Part shown: positions 17,944 through 26,451 of the stretch, in pieces | Position numbering within the stretch: position 1 is the stretch's first letter | Layout of the letters: every line of letters starts with the position of its first letter | Source: Thiorhodovibrio frisius | Lineage (GTDB): Bacteria; Pseudomonadota; Gammaproteobacteria; Chromatiales; Chromatiaceae | Assembly: GCF_033954835.1 (NCBI RefSeq) | Contig: NZ_CP121471.1 | Location: 62,001 to 126,000 of the forward strand | Direction: 5' to 3' | Length of the DNA: 64,000 nt | Program-made: the position numbers and the translations under genes | The notes under the pieces: model-generated | Told to the model about the DNA's origin: nothing | What the model saw: only the letters and a program-made list of their open reading frames with translations | Database searches by the model: none

Positions 17944-18441
17944 CTAGGTGAGCTGTTCCGGTTTGGGCGCCGGGTTAAGGGTCTGTTTCGCTTGCGCTCG
18001 GCTTGGCGACCCGGCTTGTAACTGGCCTGGCGGGTTGCTGTCGGCCGTTTGCCGCTGGCCAATGGTCTGTGCGTGCAGTTTTCGCCGCAGAATCAAATCC
18101 ACCACATGCTGCTCGCGCTTGTTGGCGCGGCGACAATGATCCGGCTGAAACACATCGGCAAAGCGCACCACCAGCCGCGCCCAGGCTTTGTTCTCGCGCT
18201 CGCGCCAGGCGTGGGAGGAAATTGACTCCCAGGAGTAACCGTTAAAGACCGAGGCATTGACGAAATGGTCTAGCGCCCTCACGCCAGCACGCGCGCGCTC
18301 AACCCGCCCAATCACCCCAAAAAAGGCGAGCATCAGCAGGCCAAGCAATGCCAAGGGCAGCAGCAGCAGCGATAGCCCGAGGCCGACGAAAAATTCTTTC
18401 ACCCATGTCTCCCGCGTAAATCCGTGCTGTTGGCCTGACAC
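17944..18441 (-). CDS. Membrane protein with phage-type cytoplasmic domain
   Basis: A 165-residue protein on the minus strand, converging on kpsS. One or two hydrophobic segments lie at residues ~16-45 (FFVGLGLSLLLLPLALLGLL). They are followed by a region with LDHFVNASVFNGYSWESIS, SHAWR and PDHCRRANKREQ. That pattern resembles small proteins I associate with prophage lysis or morphogenesis regions, which have DETLSARA and DHC motifs; I cannot name the family with certainty. The tail is Gln/Pro-rich. The opposite orientation inside a kps operon is unusual, and the gene separates kpsS from the export genes. Confidence 0.55.
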   Translation of the reverse strand: MSGQQHGFTRETWVKEFFVGLGLSLLLLPLALLGLLMLAFFGVIGRVERARAGVRALDHFVNASVFNGYSWESISSHAWRERENKAWARLVVRFADVFQPDHCRRANKREQHVVDLILRRKLHAQTIGQRQTADSNPPGQLQAGSPSRAQAKQTLNPAPKPEQLT

Positions 18442-18615
18442 GCCTCGGTGGCTTGCCGGTTAATAACCGGATTGGCCTGGCCTGGGGTGCGTTTAAGCCA
18501 GCGGAACCCGCACCAAAGCTGCTATTATGGCAGGTTTAGGCGGTGCGATGGGTGCCGCGTCAGTCCCTGGCGGCCGATGGGCGGCAGCAACGCGAAGCAT
18601 CGTCTTTTCTCTTGT

Positions 18616-19080
18616 ATGTCTATTCTTGAGCATTCCGCCGTTGCAGTGCTTTCACAACGCGTTGCGCGCCTGCTACTCCTGGGGGGGCTTTCATTTGCCG
18701 CACTAACCGGCTGCGTACCTGGGAGCTTTGCTGTTCGAGAAGAGCGATCCGCCCAGGAAATGGGCCTGGAAACCTTTCAGCGCGCCCTGGATACCGCGCC
18801 GGCGGGCGCCACCCGCACCATGCCGGAAACCCCCTGGGGCCGGGCGATGATGGTTGAATTTCACCAGCCTTATGTGGCGGCGAGCGGGCGGCGCTGCCGG
18901 CGGCTGACACTGGAGCCGGGCCCGCTGGCGCGGCCGGCGCTAGTCTGTCGCGAACCTGATGGCGCAAAAACGGCAAAGCAAGCGCCAAGCTGGGAGGCAG
19001 TGCGCCTGCTGCAGATCGACGGTCGTCCGGTTCTCAACCAGGGCGCGTTAACCGCTATGCCAGGAGGGCGGGGGCAATGA
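18616..19080 (+). CDS. Small lipoprotein upstream of the outer-membrane export gene
   Basis: A 154-residue product from ATG 18616 (frame open from 18448). A signal sequence ends in the lipobox ALTGC at residues ~27-31, so it should be lipidated and sit in the outer membrane or periplasm. The mature part is short and contains a TPWGRAMMVEFHQPYVAASG motif and a basic CRRLTLEPG stretch. I recall similar lipoproteins next to polysaccharide export genes (DVU3141-like), but the function is unknown. Its stop overlaps the next start by ATGA, so it is coupled to the exporter gene. Confidence 0.65.
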   Translation: MSILEHSAVAVLSQRVARLLLLGGLSFAALTGCVPGSFAVREERSAQEMGLETFQRALDTAPAGATRTMPETPWGRAMMVEFHQPYVAASGRRCRRLTLEPGPLARPALVCREPDGAKTAKQAPSWEAVRLLQIDGRPVLNQGALTAMPGGRGQ

Positions 19081-20804
19081 GATGGCCGCTGTTACGCCCG
19101 GTCTTCCGTGTCGGGGGCGTCCTGGTATTGCTCCCATGGCTGCTGTTCGCTATGGCGCCGGCAGCGGCCCAAGGGATCAGCGCGGACGTGGATATCCCGG
19201 CCGAGCAGCGGGCCGAGCCCATGGCCGATACGCTCGAAGGCCCGCCGCGCATGCAGTTGCGCAGCATGAACTACGGGCCAGTCACAGCTGCCGCTGCTGG
19301 GCGGGAGGGGGCCGAGGGCGAGATCCCGCCCTTCGGCGCCAGTCTGTTCCAGGGCGGCTTTCGCGCCATGCGTGTCTCGGGGCTGAACCCCAGCTATCGC
19401 GTCATGCCGGGCGATCAGGTCACGGTGCGCGCCTGGGGCGCTCTGCAGCTCGACGCGGTGCTGCCGGTCGATGCGCAGGGCAATGTCTTTATTCCCCAGA
19501 TTGGCCCCGTGGCGGTGCAAGGCGTCTCCGCCGGGCAGCTCGACGCCCGCGTGCGCCAGGCGATCAACGGGGTTTATACCGACAATGTCTCGGTCTATAC
19601 CAATCTGCAGGGGGTGCAGCCAGTTGGCGTTTTTGTGACCGGTTTCGTGCCCTCGCCAGGGCGCTACTCTGGCACGCCCAGTGATTCGGTCTTGAATTAT
19701 CTCGACCAGGCCGGTGGCGTCGATCTCGCCGCCGGCAGCTTTCGCAACATTCGCGTGCAGCGCCGCGATGAGGTCATCGCGGGGGTTGATCTCTATCCCT
19801 TCCTGCTCGAGGGCCGCCTGCCACGGCTGCAATTCGAGGAGGGCGACACCATTGTGGTCGAGGGCCAGGGCGCCATGGTGACCGCGCTTGGTGATGTGGC
19901 CCAACCCTATCGCTACGAACTCGCCGGCTGCGGCGAGACGGTGCGCCAACTGCTGGCCTGGGTGCGCCTGCGACCGGGCGTCTCCCACGGGCTGCTCAGT
20001 GGCATGCGCCAGCAGGGGCCGATTGCGGAATATCTCACCCTGGCGGATCTGCGCCAGCGTCGCCTCCATGATGGCGACACCATCGATTTCTCCGTGGATC
20101 ACCGTCGGGATACCATCGTGGTGCAGATCGAGGGCAGCTTTATTGGCCCGTCGCGCTTCACCATTCCAAAAGACGCGCGCCTGACGGAGCTGCTCGACAG
20201 CATTCCGGTGCAACCGCAACTCGCCGATGTCGAGAGCATCTCCATCCGCCGCGAGAGCGTCGCCCAACGCCAGCGTGAATCCCTCAACGAAAGCCTGCGG
20301 CGGCTGGAAACGGCCTATCTCGGGGCATCATCCGCAACGGTGGACGAGGCCAATATCCGCGTCAGCGAGGCAAAGCTGATTCAAGACTTCGTCAAACGCG
20401 CACGCGAGCTGGAAGTGAGCGGGCGGCTGGTAGTGGCCAAAAATGGGCAGATCACGGATGTGCGGCTGCAAAATGGAGATGTCATTACCATACCCAACCG
20501 GTCCGATTCCATTTTTGTCAGTGGTGAAGTCATCGTGCCTCAGGCCATGGTGTATACCGACCGGCTGCGCGCAAAAGACTACATTGACCGCGCGGGCGGC
20601 TTTACTGATCGGGCCGATCGCGGCAAGATCCTGCTTGCCCGCCAAAGTGGCGAGGTGGTGGAGGCCTCGGGCGCTGACATGCGCCCAGGTGACGAGATCC
20701 TGGTCCTGCCCAAGGTGCCGGTGAAGAATCTGGAACTGTCCAAGACCCTGACCCAGATTTTGTACCAAATTGCCGTCGCCACGAAAGTTGCCCTGGATCT
20801 CTAA
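19077..20804 (+). CDS. kpsD: Outer-membrane polysaccharide export protein (OPX; KpsD/Wza-like, SLBB domains)
   Basis: A 575-residue protein with a Sec signal peptide (residues ~1-33, ending AMAPAAAQG). A Poly_export domain lies near 100-190 with YRVMPGDQVTVRAWG and VDAQGNVFIPQIG. Two or more SLBB-type domains follow (GFVPSPGRY at ~196 and SGEVIVPQAMVYTDRL at ~480), with a helical stretch between. There is no lipobox after the signal, unlike Wza and like KpsD. It should form the periplasmic/outer-membrane channel that works with KpsE and KpsMT. The start overlaps the upstream lipoprotein stop. The symbol is by position and length; another OPX class is possible. Confidence 0.87.
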   Translation: MRWPLLRPVFRVGGVLVLLPWLLFAMAPAAAQGISADVDIPAEQRAEPMADTLEGPPRMQLRSMNYGPVTAAAAGREGAEGEIPPFGASLFQGGFRAMRVSGLNPSYRVMPGDQVTVRAWGALQLDAVLPVDAQGNVFIPQIGPVAVQGVSAGQLDARVRQAINGVYTDNVSVYTNLQGVQPVGVFVTGFVPSPGRYSGTPSDSVLNYLDQAGGVDLAAGSFRNIRVQRRDEVIAGVDLYPFLLEGRLPRLQFEEGDTIVVEGQGAMVTALGDVAQPYRYELAGCGETVRQLLAWVRLRPGVSHGLLSGMRQQGPIAEYLTLADLRQRRLHDGDTIDFSVDHRRDTIVVQIEGSFIGPSRFTIPKDARLTELLDSIPVQPQLADVESISIRRESVAQRQRESLNESLRRLETAYLGASSATVDEANIRVSEAKLIQDFVKRARELEVSGRLVVAKNGQITDVRLQNGDVITIPNRSDSIFVSGEVIVPQAMVYTDRLRAKDYIDRAGGFTDRADRGKILLARQSGEVVEASGADMRPGDEILVLPKVPVKNLELSKTLTQILYQIAVATKVALDL

Positions 20805-20815
20805 AATCGGGGACC

Positions 20816-21598
20816 ATGCGCTCGCCCTGGCAAGTCACCTGGAGCGTCTGGCACGCACTTTTCATGCGCGAGGTGCTCGCTCGTACGACCCAAGACCGCA
20901 TGGGCGGGCTGTGGATGTTGGGCGAGCCAATCATGATGGTCGCATTCATGGTCAGTCTGCGAACATTTATCGGACGCACGCGCGAAATTATCGGTGCGGA
21001 ATTCATCCCCTGGCTGATTATCGGGCTGACGGGGTTTTTCATGGTACGCAATGCCATCCAGCGCGGGATGAGTGCCATCCAGGCCAATCAGGCGCTGTTC
21101 GCTTACCGGCAGATCAAGCCAGTGGACCCGCTGCTGGTGCGCCACGCCATGGAGGGCATGCTGCAAACCATCGTCCTGCTGATTCTCGCGGGCGTGGCCG
21201 TGCTGGCTGGCATCAATGATGCCCTGCCGGATGATGTGCTTGGGGTTTTTTTTCTATGGCTGTCGCTGTGGTTGCTGGGGCTGGGGTGCGCCCTGGTGGT
21301 CTCGGTCGTGGTGCGGTTAGTCCCTGATCTTGAGCGACTGGTCAAACTGAGTATGCTTCCGCTGCTGATTCTCTCAGGCGTCATTTTTCCGTTGCAAAGG
21401 TTTCCGCCAGCGATTTTAGACTACCTGCTTTACAATCCCATCGCGCATGGCCTGGAATTGCTGCGCGCGCGCTACTTTGATGGCTACCATATGCTCGCGG
21501 GAGTCAGCTTGGAGTATCTGTGGCGCTGGATTATAATCTCCCTCGCGCTCGGCCTGGCGCTCCATGCCCGCTTCGAACGACGACTGAAGGCCAAATGA
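20816..21598 (+). CDS. kpsM: Capsule ABC transporter permease KpsM
   Basis: A 260-residue ABC-2 permease with about six hydrophobic segments and a conserved N-terminal MREVLARTTQDRMGGLWMLG. The latter is the KpsM/BexB/CtrC signature region. It begins 12 bases after the OPX stop and overlaps the ATPase start by four bases (ATGA). It pairs with KpsT to carry the Kdo-anchored capsule across the inner membrane. Confidence 0.92.
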   Translation: MRSPWQVTWSVWHALFMREVLARTTQDRMGGLWMLGEPIMMVAFMVSLRTFIGRTREIIGAEFIPWLIIGLTGFFMVRNAIQRGMSAIQANQALFAYRQIKPVDPLLVRHAMEGMLQTIVLLILAGVAVLAGINDALPDDVLGVFFLWLSLWLLGLGCALVVSVVVRLVPDLERLVKLSMLPLLILSGVIFPLQRFPPAILDYLLYNPIAHGLELLRARYFDGYHMLAGVSLEYLWRWIIISLALGLALHARFERRLKAK

Positions 21599-22314
21599 TC
21601 GAAGTCAAAAACCTCTACAAGCGCTATCACAATCAAACGCACCGCCAGTCTGTTGAATGGGTGTTGCAGGACGTTAATTTCACCCTGCCCAAAGGCATCA
21701 GCCTGGCGATTATCGGGCGCAATGGCGCCGGCAAATCGACCCTGATGCGCTTAATCGGCGGCGAGGATCACCCTGATCGCGGTGAGGTGATCCGCCGTTG
21801 TCGCGTCTCCTGGCCGATCGGCGTGAGCGGTGGGTTTCAGGGGTCCATGACCGGGCGGCAGAATCTCAAGTTTCTCGCCCGTGTCCATGGTTATACCGAC
21901 CGCATCAAGGATGTCATCGACTTTATGCAAGACTTTGCCGAAATCGGCAAAGCCTTCGATCAACCTATCAAGACCTACTCCAGCGGCATGCGCAGCCGCT
22001 TCGCCTTCGGGGTGTCACTGGCCTTCGAGTTCGACGTTTATCTCTCGGATGAAGCCACCGCCACCGGCGATGCGGCCTTCAAGGAGAAGGCAAAACAGGT
22101 GTTTCGTGAGCGCCTCGGCCAGGCGAGCGTCATCATGGTGTCGCACGAGGAGGAGATTCTGCGCGATCTCTGCCAAGCCGCGCTCTGGCTACGCAAGGGT
22201 GAGGAACCGCTGTGGTTCGACGATGTCAACGAGGGACTCAAAGCCTATAACGACAGCGTCAAACGCCCAGTAAAGCGTCCGGCAAAGACCCCGGCAAAAC
22301 GGCAAGCCGCGTGA
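21595..22314 (+). CDS. kpsT: Capsule ABC transporter ATPase KpsT
   Basis: A 239-residue ATPase starting at ATG 21595 inside the kpsM stop. It has Walker A GRNGAGKST (~40-48), signature YSSGMRSRFAFG, a Walker B-like FDVYLSDEATATGD and a switch histidine in MVSHEEE. The D-E pair of Walker B is present, with Ser in place of the usual hydrophobic residue before it. There is no long C-terminal glycan-binding extension, which separates it from the Wzt at 3651. The last ~20 residues are a Lys/Pro/Ala repeat (RPVKRPAKTPAKRQ) absent from typical KpsT. kpsE overlaps its stop (GTGA). Confidence 0.92.
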   Translation: MIEVKNLYKRYHNQTHRQSVEWVLQDVNFTLPKGISLAIIGRNGAGKSTLMRLIGGEDHPDRGEVIRRCRVSWPIGVSGGFQGSMTGRQNLKFLARVHGYTDRIKDVIDFMQDFAEIGKAFDQPIKTYSSGMRSRFAFGVSLAFEFDVYLSDEATATGDAAFKEKAKQVFRERLGQASVIMVSHEEEILRDLCQAALWLRKGEEPLWFDDVNEGLKAYNDSVKRPVKRPAKTPAKRQAA

Positions 22315-23390
22315 ACGCCCTGCGCCGCAATCCCGTCTGGACGCTGATCCTCCTGTCGATCCTTGGCGCCGCCATTTACTGGTCGCTGATCGCGACTGAC
22401 CGCTATCTGTCGCACGCCAATGTGGTGGTGCTCAGCGCGCAGATCACCAAATCGGAAGCCGGCTTATCCGCTATCCTGAGCGGTCAGACCAATAACGACC
22501 TGCTGATTCTGCGTGATTACATGCTCTCGACCGACATGCTCGCGCGTCTGGATGCCGAATTGAACCTGCGTGCGCACTATTCCAACCCAAAGATCGACTG
22601 GTTATCACGGTTATCGGCGGCGGATGTCCCAACCGAAAAGTTTCATCAGTACATGCTCCAGTATTTTTCGGTTGAGCTTGACGAATATGCGCAAGTGCTG
22701 CGTATCTCCGCCCAGGCCTTCGATGCGCGCATGGCACAGGCCATCGTTGAGGTTTTAATTGAGGCCGGCGAGGCGCAGATGAACGCCATGGGTCATCGCC
22801 TGGCCGAAGAACAGGTCCAGTTTATTGAGCGCCAGGTGGAGGTCGCGCGCCTGCGCATGGTCGAGGACAACACCCGCCTGCTCGACTATCAAAACGAGCA
22901 CGGCCTGGTTTCACCGCCCGAGACCGTGGCGAGCATCAGCTCCGTCGTTGCGGGTCTGGAGAGCGAACTTGCCAGCTTGCAGGCGCGCAAGGCGGCGCTC
23001 AGTCTGTCACAGAGCGAGCGCGCGCCCGAGATGCTGCGCATCGAAAGCGAAATCCAAGGCGTGCGGGAACAGGTGACGCAAGAGCGCGGGCGGCTCGCGC
23101 GTGCCTCAGGCGGCGCGCTCAATCGGCTGTCAGCCGAGTATGATCTGCTGAACATGCAAATGAAGTTTTCCAGTGAGCTGTATTCCAGCGCCCTGACAGC
23201 GCTTGAAAACACCCGGGTAGAAGCCATGCGTGCGCTGAAACAAGTCTCGGTGCTGCAAACACCCACCTTGCCGGAATACTCCAACCGCCCCCGGCGGCTG
23301 CATCGCATCGTTGTATTCGCACTGCTCGCCGCGCTGGCCGGGCTGGTGTTGCAACTGCTGCTGGCGATTGTTCAGGATCACAAAGATTAA
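22311..23390 (+). CDS. kpsE: Capsule export inner-membrane/periplasmic protein KpsE (PCP family)
   Basis: A 359-residue polysaccharide co-polymerase-type protein starting at GTG 22311, overlapping the kpsT stop. An N-terminal membrane segment (residues ~9-27) and a C-terminal one (~329-352) flank a periplasmic domain with long heptad-like helices, including HRLAEEQVQFIERQVEVARL and ELASLQARKAALSL. This is the KpsE/BexC/CtrB topology: the protein bridges KpsMT to the outer-membrane channel. No tyrosine kinase domain is present. Confidence 0.9.
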   Translation: MNALRRNPVWTLILLSILGAAIYWSLIATDRYLSHANVVVLSAQITKSEAGLSAILSGQTNNDLLILRDYMLSTDMLARLDAELNLRAHYSNPKIDWLSRLSAADVPTEKFHQYMLQYFSVELDEYAQVLRISAQAFDARMAQAIVEVLIEAGEAQMNAMGHRLAEEQVQFIERQVEVARLRMVEDNTRLLDYQNEHGLVSPPETVASISSVVAGLESELASLQARKAALSLSQSERAPEMLRIESEIQGVREQVTQERGRLARASGGALNRLSAEYDLLNMQMKFSSELYSSALTALENTRVEAMRALKQVSVLQTPTLPEYSNRPRRLHRIVVFALLAALAGLVLQLLLAIVQDHKD

Positions 23391-23416
23391 CCGCACAGCG
23401 GCGTCATTTTAGCGTA

Positions 23417-24451
23417 ATGAAAACACTTTGGATTCATGCGGGCATGCCAAAATGTGGCTCATCCGCGCTGCAAGTCTTTTTGGCCAAAAACAGGCAACGC
23501 CTGCTTGCGGAAGGGATTGACTACCTCGCGCTGAGCGACCTGAGTCAGGCAAAAAAGGGTGGCATCACCTCTGGTAATGCCGGTTTTTTGTCCCGCTCCA
23601 TGCTGGACAAGGCCGATGAAGGCTATTTTCAGGATGACGGCACCCTCTATCAATCCCTGCTTGATGCGGTCAGCAACACAAAGACAGAAAGCTGCCTCCT
23701 GTCGTCCGAGTTCTTTGCCTTTGTCGGCACAGACGCCTATCGAAAACTGCTTGAAGACCTGCGTGCGCAAGACTGCCAGGCTAAGTGCATCTACTACGTG
23801 CGCCGGCAGGATCAGGTGCTCGTCTCTGGCTACATGCAGAAAGTCAAGCGCCATCATTACACTGGCGATCCGGAAACCTTTGTTCGCGACACTTACCAAG
23901 AATACGTACTGCTCCGGTATTACGATAGCGCCCGGCGATTTGAGCAACTGTTCGGCGCCGGTAATCTGATTGTTGGCCTTTATGAGGCCACCCAAAGGCA
24001 CCCAAAAGGGATCGCGGGGGATTTTCTCGCCAAGCTGTTAGGCCACTGCCCGAAGTGGGTGGCACCGCAGCCGGCGGTGAATCCCAGCCCCTCGCCAGTG
24101 GAACTCAAGCTCATGCTGGCCGCCAATCGCTATCGGCCAAGAATGCGCTTCTCGGACATCCTCGCCGCCAATAGCGCAGGGTCCGGGCGGTCGCGCCCCT
24201 ATGAAAGGCACCACCTCCTAGCGCCCGCGATGACGGAGACCGTACTGGACTACTTCGCCGAGCAGAATCAGCTTCTGGCGGAGCACTACACCCACGGGGA
24301 GGCATTTCCGCCTTACCAAGCATCGCCTCATCTCGACTTAAACAACATTCCAGTCGACGCGGACGATCTCATGGACATCGTCGCCGGGTTTCTGGTCAAC
24401 TTCGATCAGCGGCTCGCAAAACTCGAACAGTCAGCCGTGAGTTCAGGTTAA
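23417..24451 (+). CDS. Sulfotransferase-like protein
   Basis: A 344-residue protein with the P-loop-like PAPS 5'-phosphosulfate motif HAGMPKCGSSALQVFLAK at residues 7-24. The downstream CIYYVRRQDQVLVSGYMQ segment matches the 3'-phosphate binding region (R..D..L/S pattern). It is a close relative of the gene at 29434, which has HLGMPKCGSSALQTFL. Sulfotransferases move sulfate from PAPS to sugar hydroxyls or amines. Its place 26 bases after kpsE makes capsule sulfation the likely role. The family call rests on these two motifs. Confidence 0.78.
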   Translation: MKTLWIHAGMPKCGSSALQVFLAKNRQRLLAEGIDYLALSDLSQAKKGGITSGNAGFLSRSMLDKADEGYFQDDGTLYQSLLDAVSNTKTESCLLSSEFFAFVGTDAYRKLLEDLRAQDCQAKCIYYVRRQDQVLVSGYMQKVKRHHYTGDPETFVRDTYQEYVLLRYYDSARRFEQLFGAGNLIVGLYEATQRHPKGIAGDFLAKLLGHCPKWVAPQPAVNPSPSPVELKLMLAANRYRPRMRFSDILAANSAGSGRSRPYERHHLLAPAMTETVLDYFAEQNQLLAEHYTHGEAFPPYQASPHLDLNNIPVDADDLMDIVAGFLVNFDQRLAKLEQSAVSSG

Positions 24452-24460
24452 GGGGGTTCC

Positions 24461-25723
24461 TTGGGGCGTGCGCTCGTCATCGCCAAGGGCTCCTTCGGCG
24501 ACATCATCCCACTGTATGCGGTCGCGCAAGCACTGCAAGAACGCGGTCATGAGGTGCTGCTGGCGACGCAGTCCGGCCATCTTCAGGCCGCTCGCGCGCT
24601 GGGGCTGAAGGTTCTGCCGATTGACGGGCAGCAGGATCCGACCGCCGCCGCTTCCAAACGCCCCTTGCGGGCCCTGTCCTGGATATCGAACGACGCCTTT
24701 GGCGGAAGCGCAAGCACCCTTCGCTATGAGTTGGATACCCTCATTCAACACAGCGCCAGCGTAGACTTGGTCATCGGTAATCAGCTTGCACTGTCCGGCC
24801 CACTGGTGGCGGGCCATCTTCGCCGCCCCTGGGTCTATTGTGCCGTCTCGCCAATGGGGCTGGTCTCGCGGGACAATCCCTGCCTGTTCCCACTGTTGCA
24901 TGGCTTCCAGCGCGCATGCGCCGCACACCCCTGGGCGCATGCCCTCAGCCAGGCCCTGGTGCACGGCTCCAGCCGACTGCTCAGCGGCCCACTGCGGCAA
25001 GAACAAGCCCGTCTGGGGCTAACCCACTTAGGCCACCCGCGCTTTGAAGGCCTGTTCTCCCGCGAGCTGAACCTGCTATTGACGTCTCCGCGCTTTCTCT
25101 CTCACACTCCGTCGATTCCGCCCAATACCCTGGTCACCGGCATCACCTGGCTGGAAGCCGATTTTCTCGGCCACGGGCGACAACTCCAACGCGCACTCGA
25201 CTTCATCCGCAGCGGCAGCCCACCCATCCTCTTCGCGCTCGGCGGCAACGCCCGCGCCAACCCTGGTGATTACTTCCAGGAAAGCCTAAACGCCAGTCGC
25301 GCACTCGAAGCGCGTGCGCTGATCATCGCCGCTACCCGCTTTCATGCCCAAGTGCCCTCGGCCCCGGACGTTCATCTAGCCCCCTATCTACCCTACTCAA
25401 CACTTTTCCCGCTCGTACGGGCGGTGGTCCACTCCGGCGGCATCGGCACCATCGGCTGGGCCTTGCGCTGCGCCCAACCGTCGCTCTTGGTTCCGCAGGC
25501 CGACGACCAATTTGACAATAGCCACCGCACCCAAAGCCGCGGCTGGGCGCGGGTGCTGCCCCGCCGGCACTACCGCGCGCCCGACTTAAGCCAAGCGATC
25601 CAGGAAACGCTCGCCGACACCGCCCTGCACGCGCGATTGCAACAGCTCGCCCCGCTGCTCGCCGCTGAACAAGGTGCGCGCATCGCCTGCGATCATCTTG
25701 AGCGATTTTTTTGCCGCCGGTAA
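24461..25723 (+). CDS. GT1-type (UGT/MGT-like) glycosyltransferase
   Basis: A 420-residue protein with an N-terminal GRALVIAKGSFGDIIPLYAVAQAL (Gly-x-x-D entry loop of UGT-like enzymes) and a C-terminal nucleotide-sugar site. In that site VVHSGGIGTIGWALRCAQPSLLVPQADDQFDN matches the HxGxGT...G.P....P...DQ.xN signature of glycosyltransferase family 1. The start is TTG at 24461, eight bases after AGGGGG; no ATG fits the frame. It begins nine bases after the sulfotransferase stop. The substrate is unknown. Confidence 0.82.
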   Translation: MGRALVIAKGSFGDIIPLYAVAQALQERGHEVLLATQSGHLQAARALGLKVLPIDGQQDPTAAASKRPLRALSWISNDAFGGSASTLRYELDTLIQHSASVDLVIGNQLALSGPLVAGHLRRPWVYCAVSPMGLVSRDNPCLFPLLHGFQRACAAHPWAHALSQALVHGSSRLLSGPLRQEQARLGLTHLGHPRFEGLFSRELNLLLTSPRFLSHTPSIPPNTLVTGITWLEADFLGHGRQLQRALDFIRSGSPPILFALGGNARANPGDYFQESLNASRALEARALIIAATRFHAQVPSAPDVHLAPYLPYSTLFPLVRAVVHSGGIGTIGWALRCAQPSLLVPQADDQFDNSHRTQSRGWARVLPRRHYRAPDLSQAIQETLADTALHARLQQLAPLLAAEQGARIACDHLERFFCRR

Positions 25724-25783
25724 CAGCGGCAGTGGCTCTTCGTGCGTCGAATCTGCATTAACATATTTGTTATTATTTGTACG

Positions 25784-26116
25784 ATGGAATACGATATCTG
25801 TTATTACAGCGATGCAGTTCAAGATGAAATCCTGGCTTTGCCCGATACGCTGGCTGCGCGGTATGTCGTTCTCACTCGTCGGATGCTGGCGATTGGCCCA
25901 AATCTTGGGGAGCCGCATACCAAATCGATGAAAAACGGTTTGTTCGAACTTCGGCTGAAAGGAGCAGAAGGAATCGCCCGTGTCTTTTATTGCACGCAGG
26001 TGAGACGGCGAATCGTAATGCTACACAGTTTTGTGAAGAAGACTGATCGTATACCTCGGCAAGAGTTGGACACCGCAATAAGCCGCTTGAAAGAGGTGAA
26101 ACATGAAAACGCATGA
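25784..26116 (+). CDS. RelE/HigB-type toxin
   Basis: A 110-residue protein starting MEYDICYYSDAVQDEIL at ATG 25784 (frame open from 25742). The fold pattern of Gp49/HigB-like toxins is visible: the PHTKSMKNGLFELRLKG stretch, RVFYCTQVRRRIVMLHSFVKKTD with the typical hydrophobic strand, and K..D near the C-terminus. It is followed, with a 14-base overlap, by an HTH protein, giving the toxin-first order of higBA. Such toxins cut mRNA at the ribosome. The pair lies between capsule genes, and the AT-rich DNA just upstream (25760-25783) may hold its promoter. Confidence 0.82.
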   Translation: MEYDICYYSDAVQDEILALPDTLAARYVVLTRRMLAIGPNLGEPHTKSMKNGLFELRLKGAEGIARVFYCTQVRRRIVMLHSFVKKTDRIPRQELDTAISRLKEVKHENA

Positions 26117-26396
26117 CGATGTGATCAAGTTCCTAATGGCCCGCCCTAGCGTGAAGGCTGAGGTTGACCGCATCGAAAGGGAGGAAGACGAATTGCTCGA
26201 CGCCTTGCTCAAGGCGCGGCAAGAGGCTGGCCTGACCCAAGCCGAACTCGCCGCGCGTATGGGAACCCAGGCACCAGCGGTGGCACGGCTGGAAAAATCT
26301 CTTACGACGGGCAAGCACTCTCCGTCTATTGCGACCTTGCGCCGTTATGTCCAGGCCTGTGGTAAGCACTTGCATCTGCAGGTCAGTTCAGAATAA
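26103..26396 (+). CDS. HTH (XRE) antitoxin, HigA-type
   Basis: A 97-residue protein with a helix-turn-helix at ~44-80 (LTQAELAARMGTQAPAVARLE) followed by PSIATLRRYVQACG, the XRE pattern of HigA-like antitoxins. It overlaps the toxin gene by 14 bases. An acidic N-terminal helix (RIEREEDELLDALL) probably contacts the toxin. It is expected to repress its own operon. Confidence 0.85.
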   Translation: MKTHDDVIKFLMARPSVKAEVDRIEREEDELLDALLKARQEAGLTQAELAARMGTQAPAVARLEKSLTTGKHSPSIATLRRYVQACGKHLHLQVSSE

Positions 26397-26451
26397 AAGG
26401 GGTTAACCGGCCCAATTCCATCAAGCCGGGTGCTCCGGAGAAAGCTTTCCG

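Noticed and set aside
19092-20267. 391-codon minus-strand open frame over the outer-membrane export gene
   Set aside because: Antisense to a well-supported gene; composition is a codon shadow without motifs.
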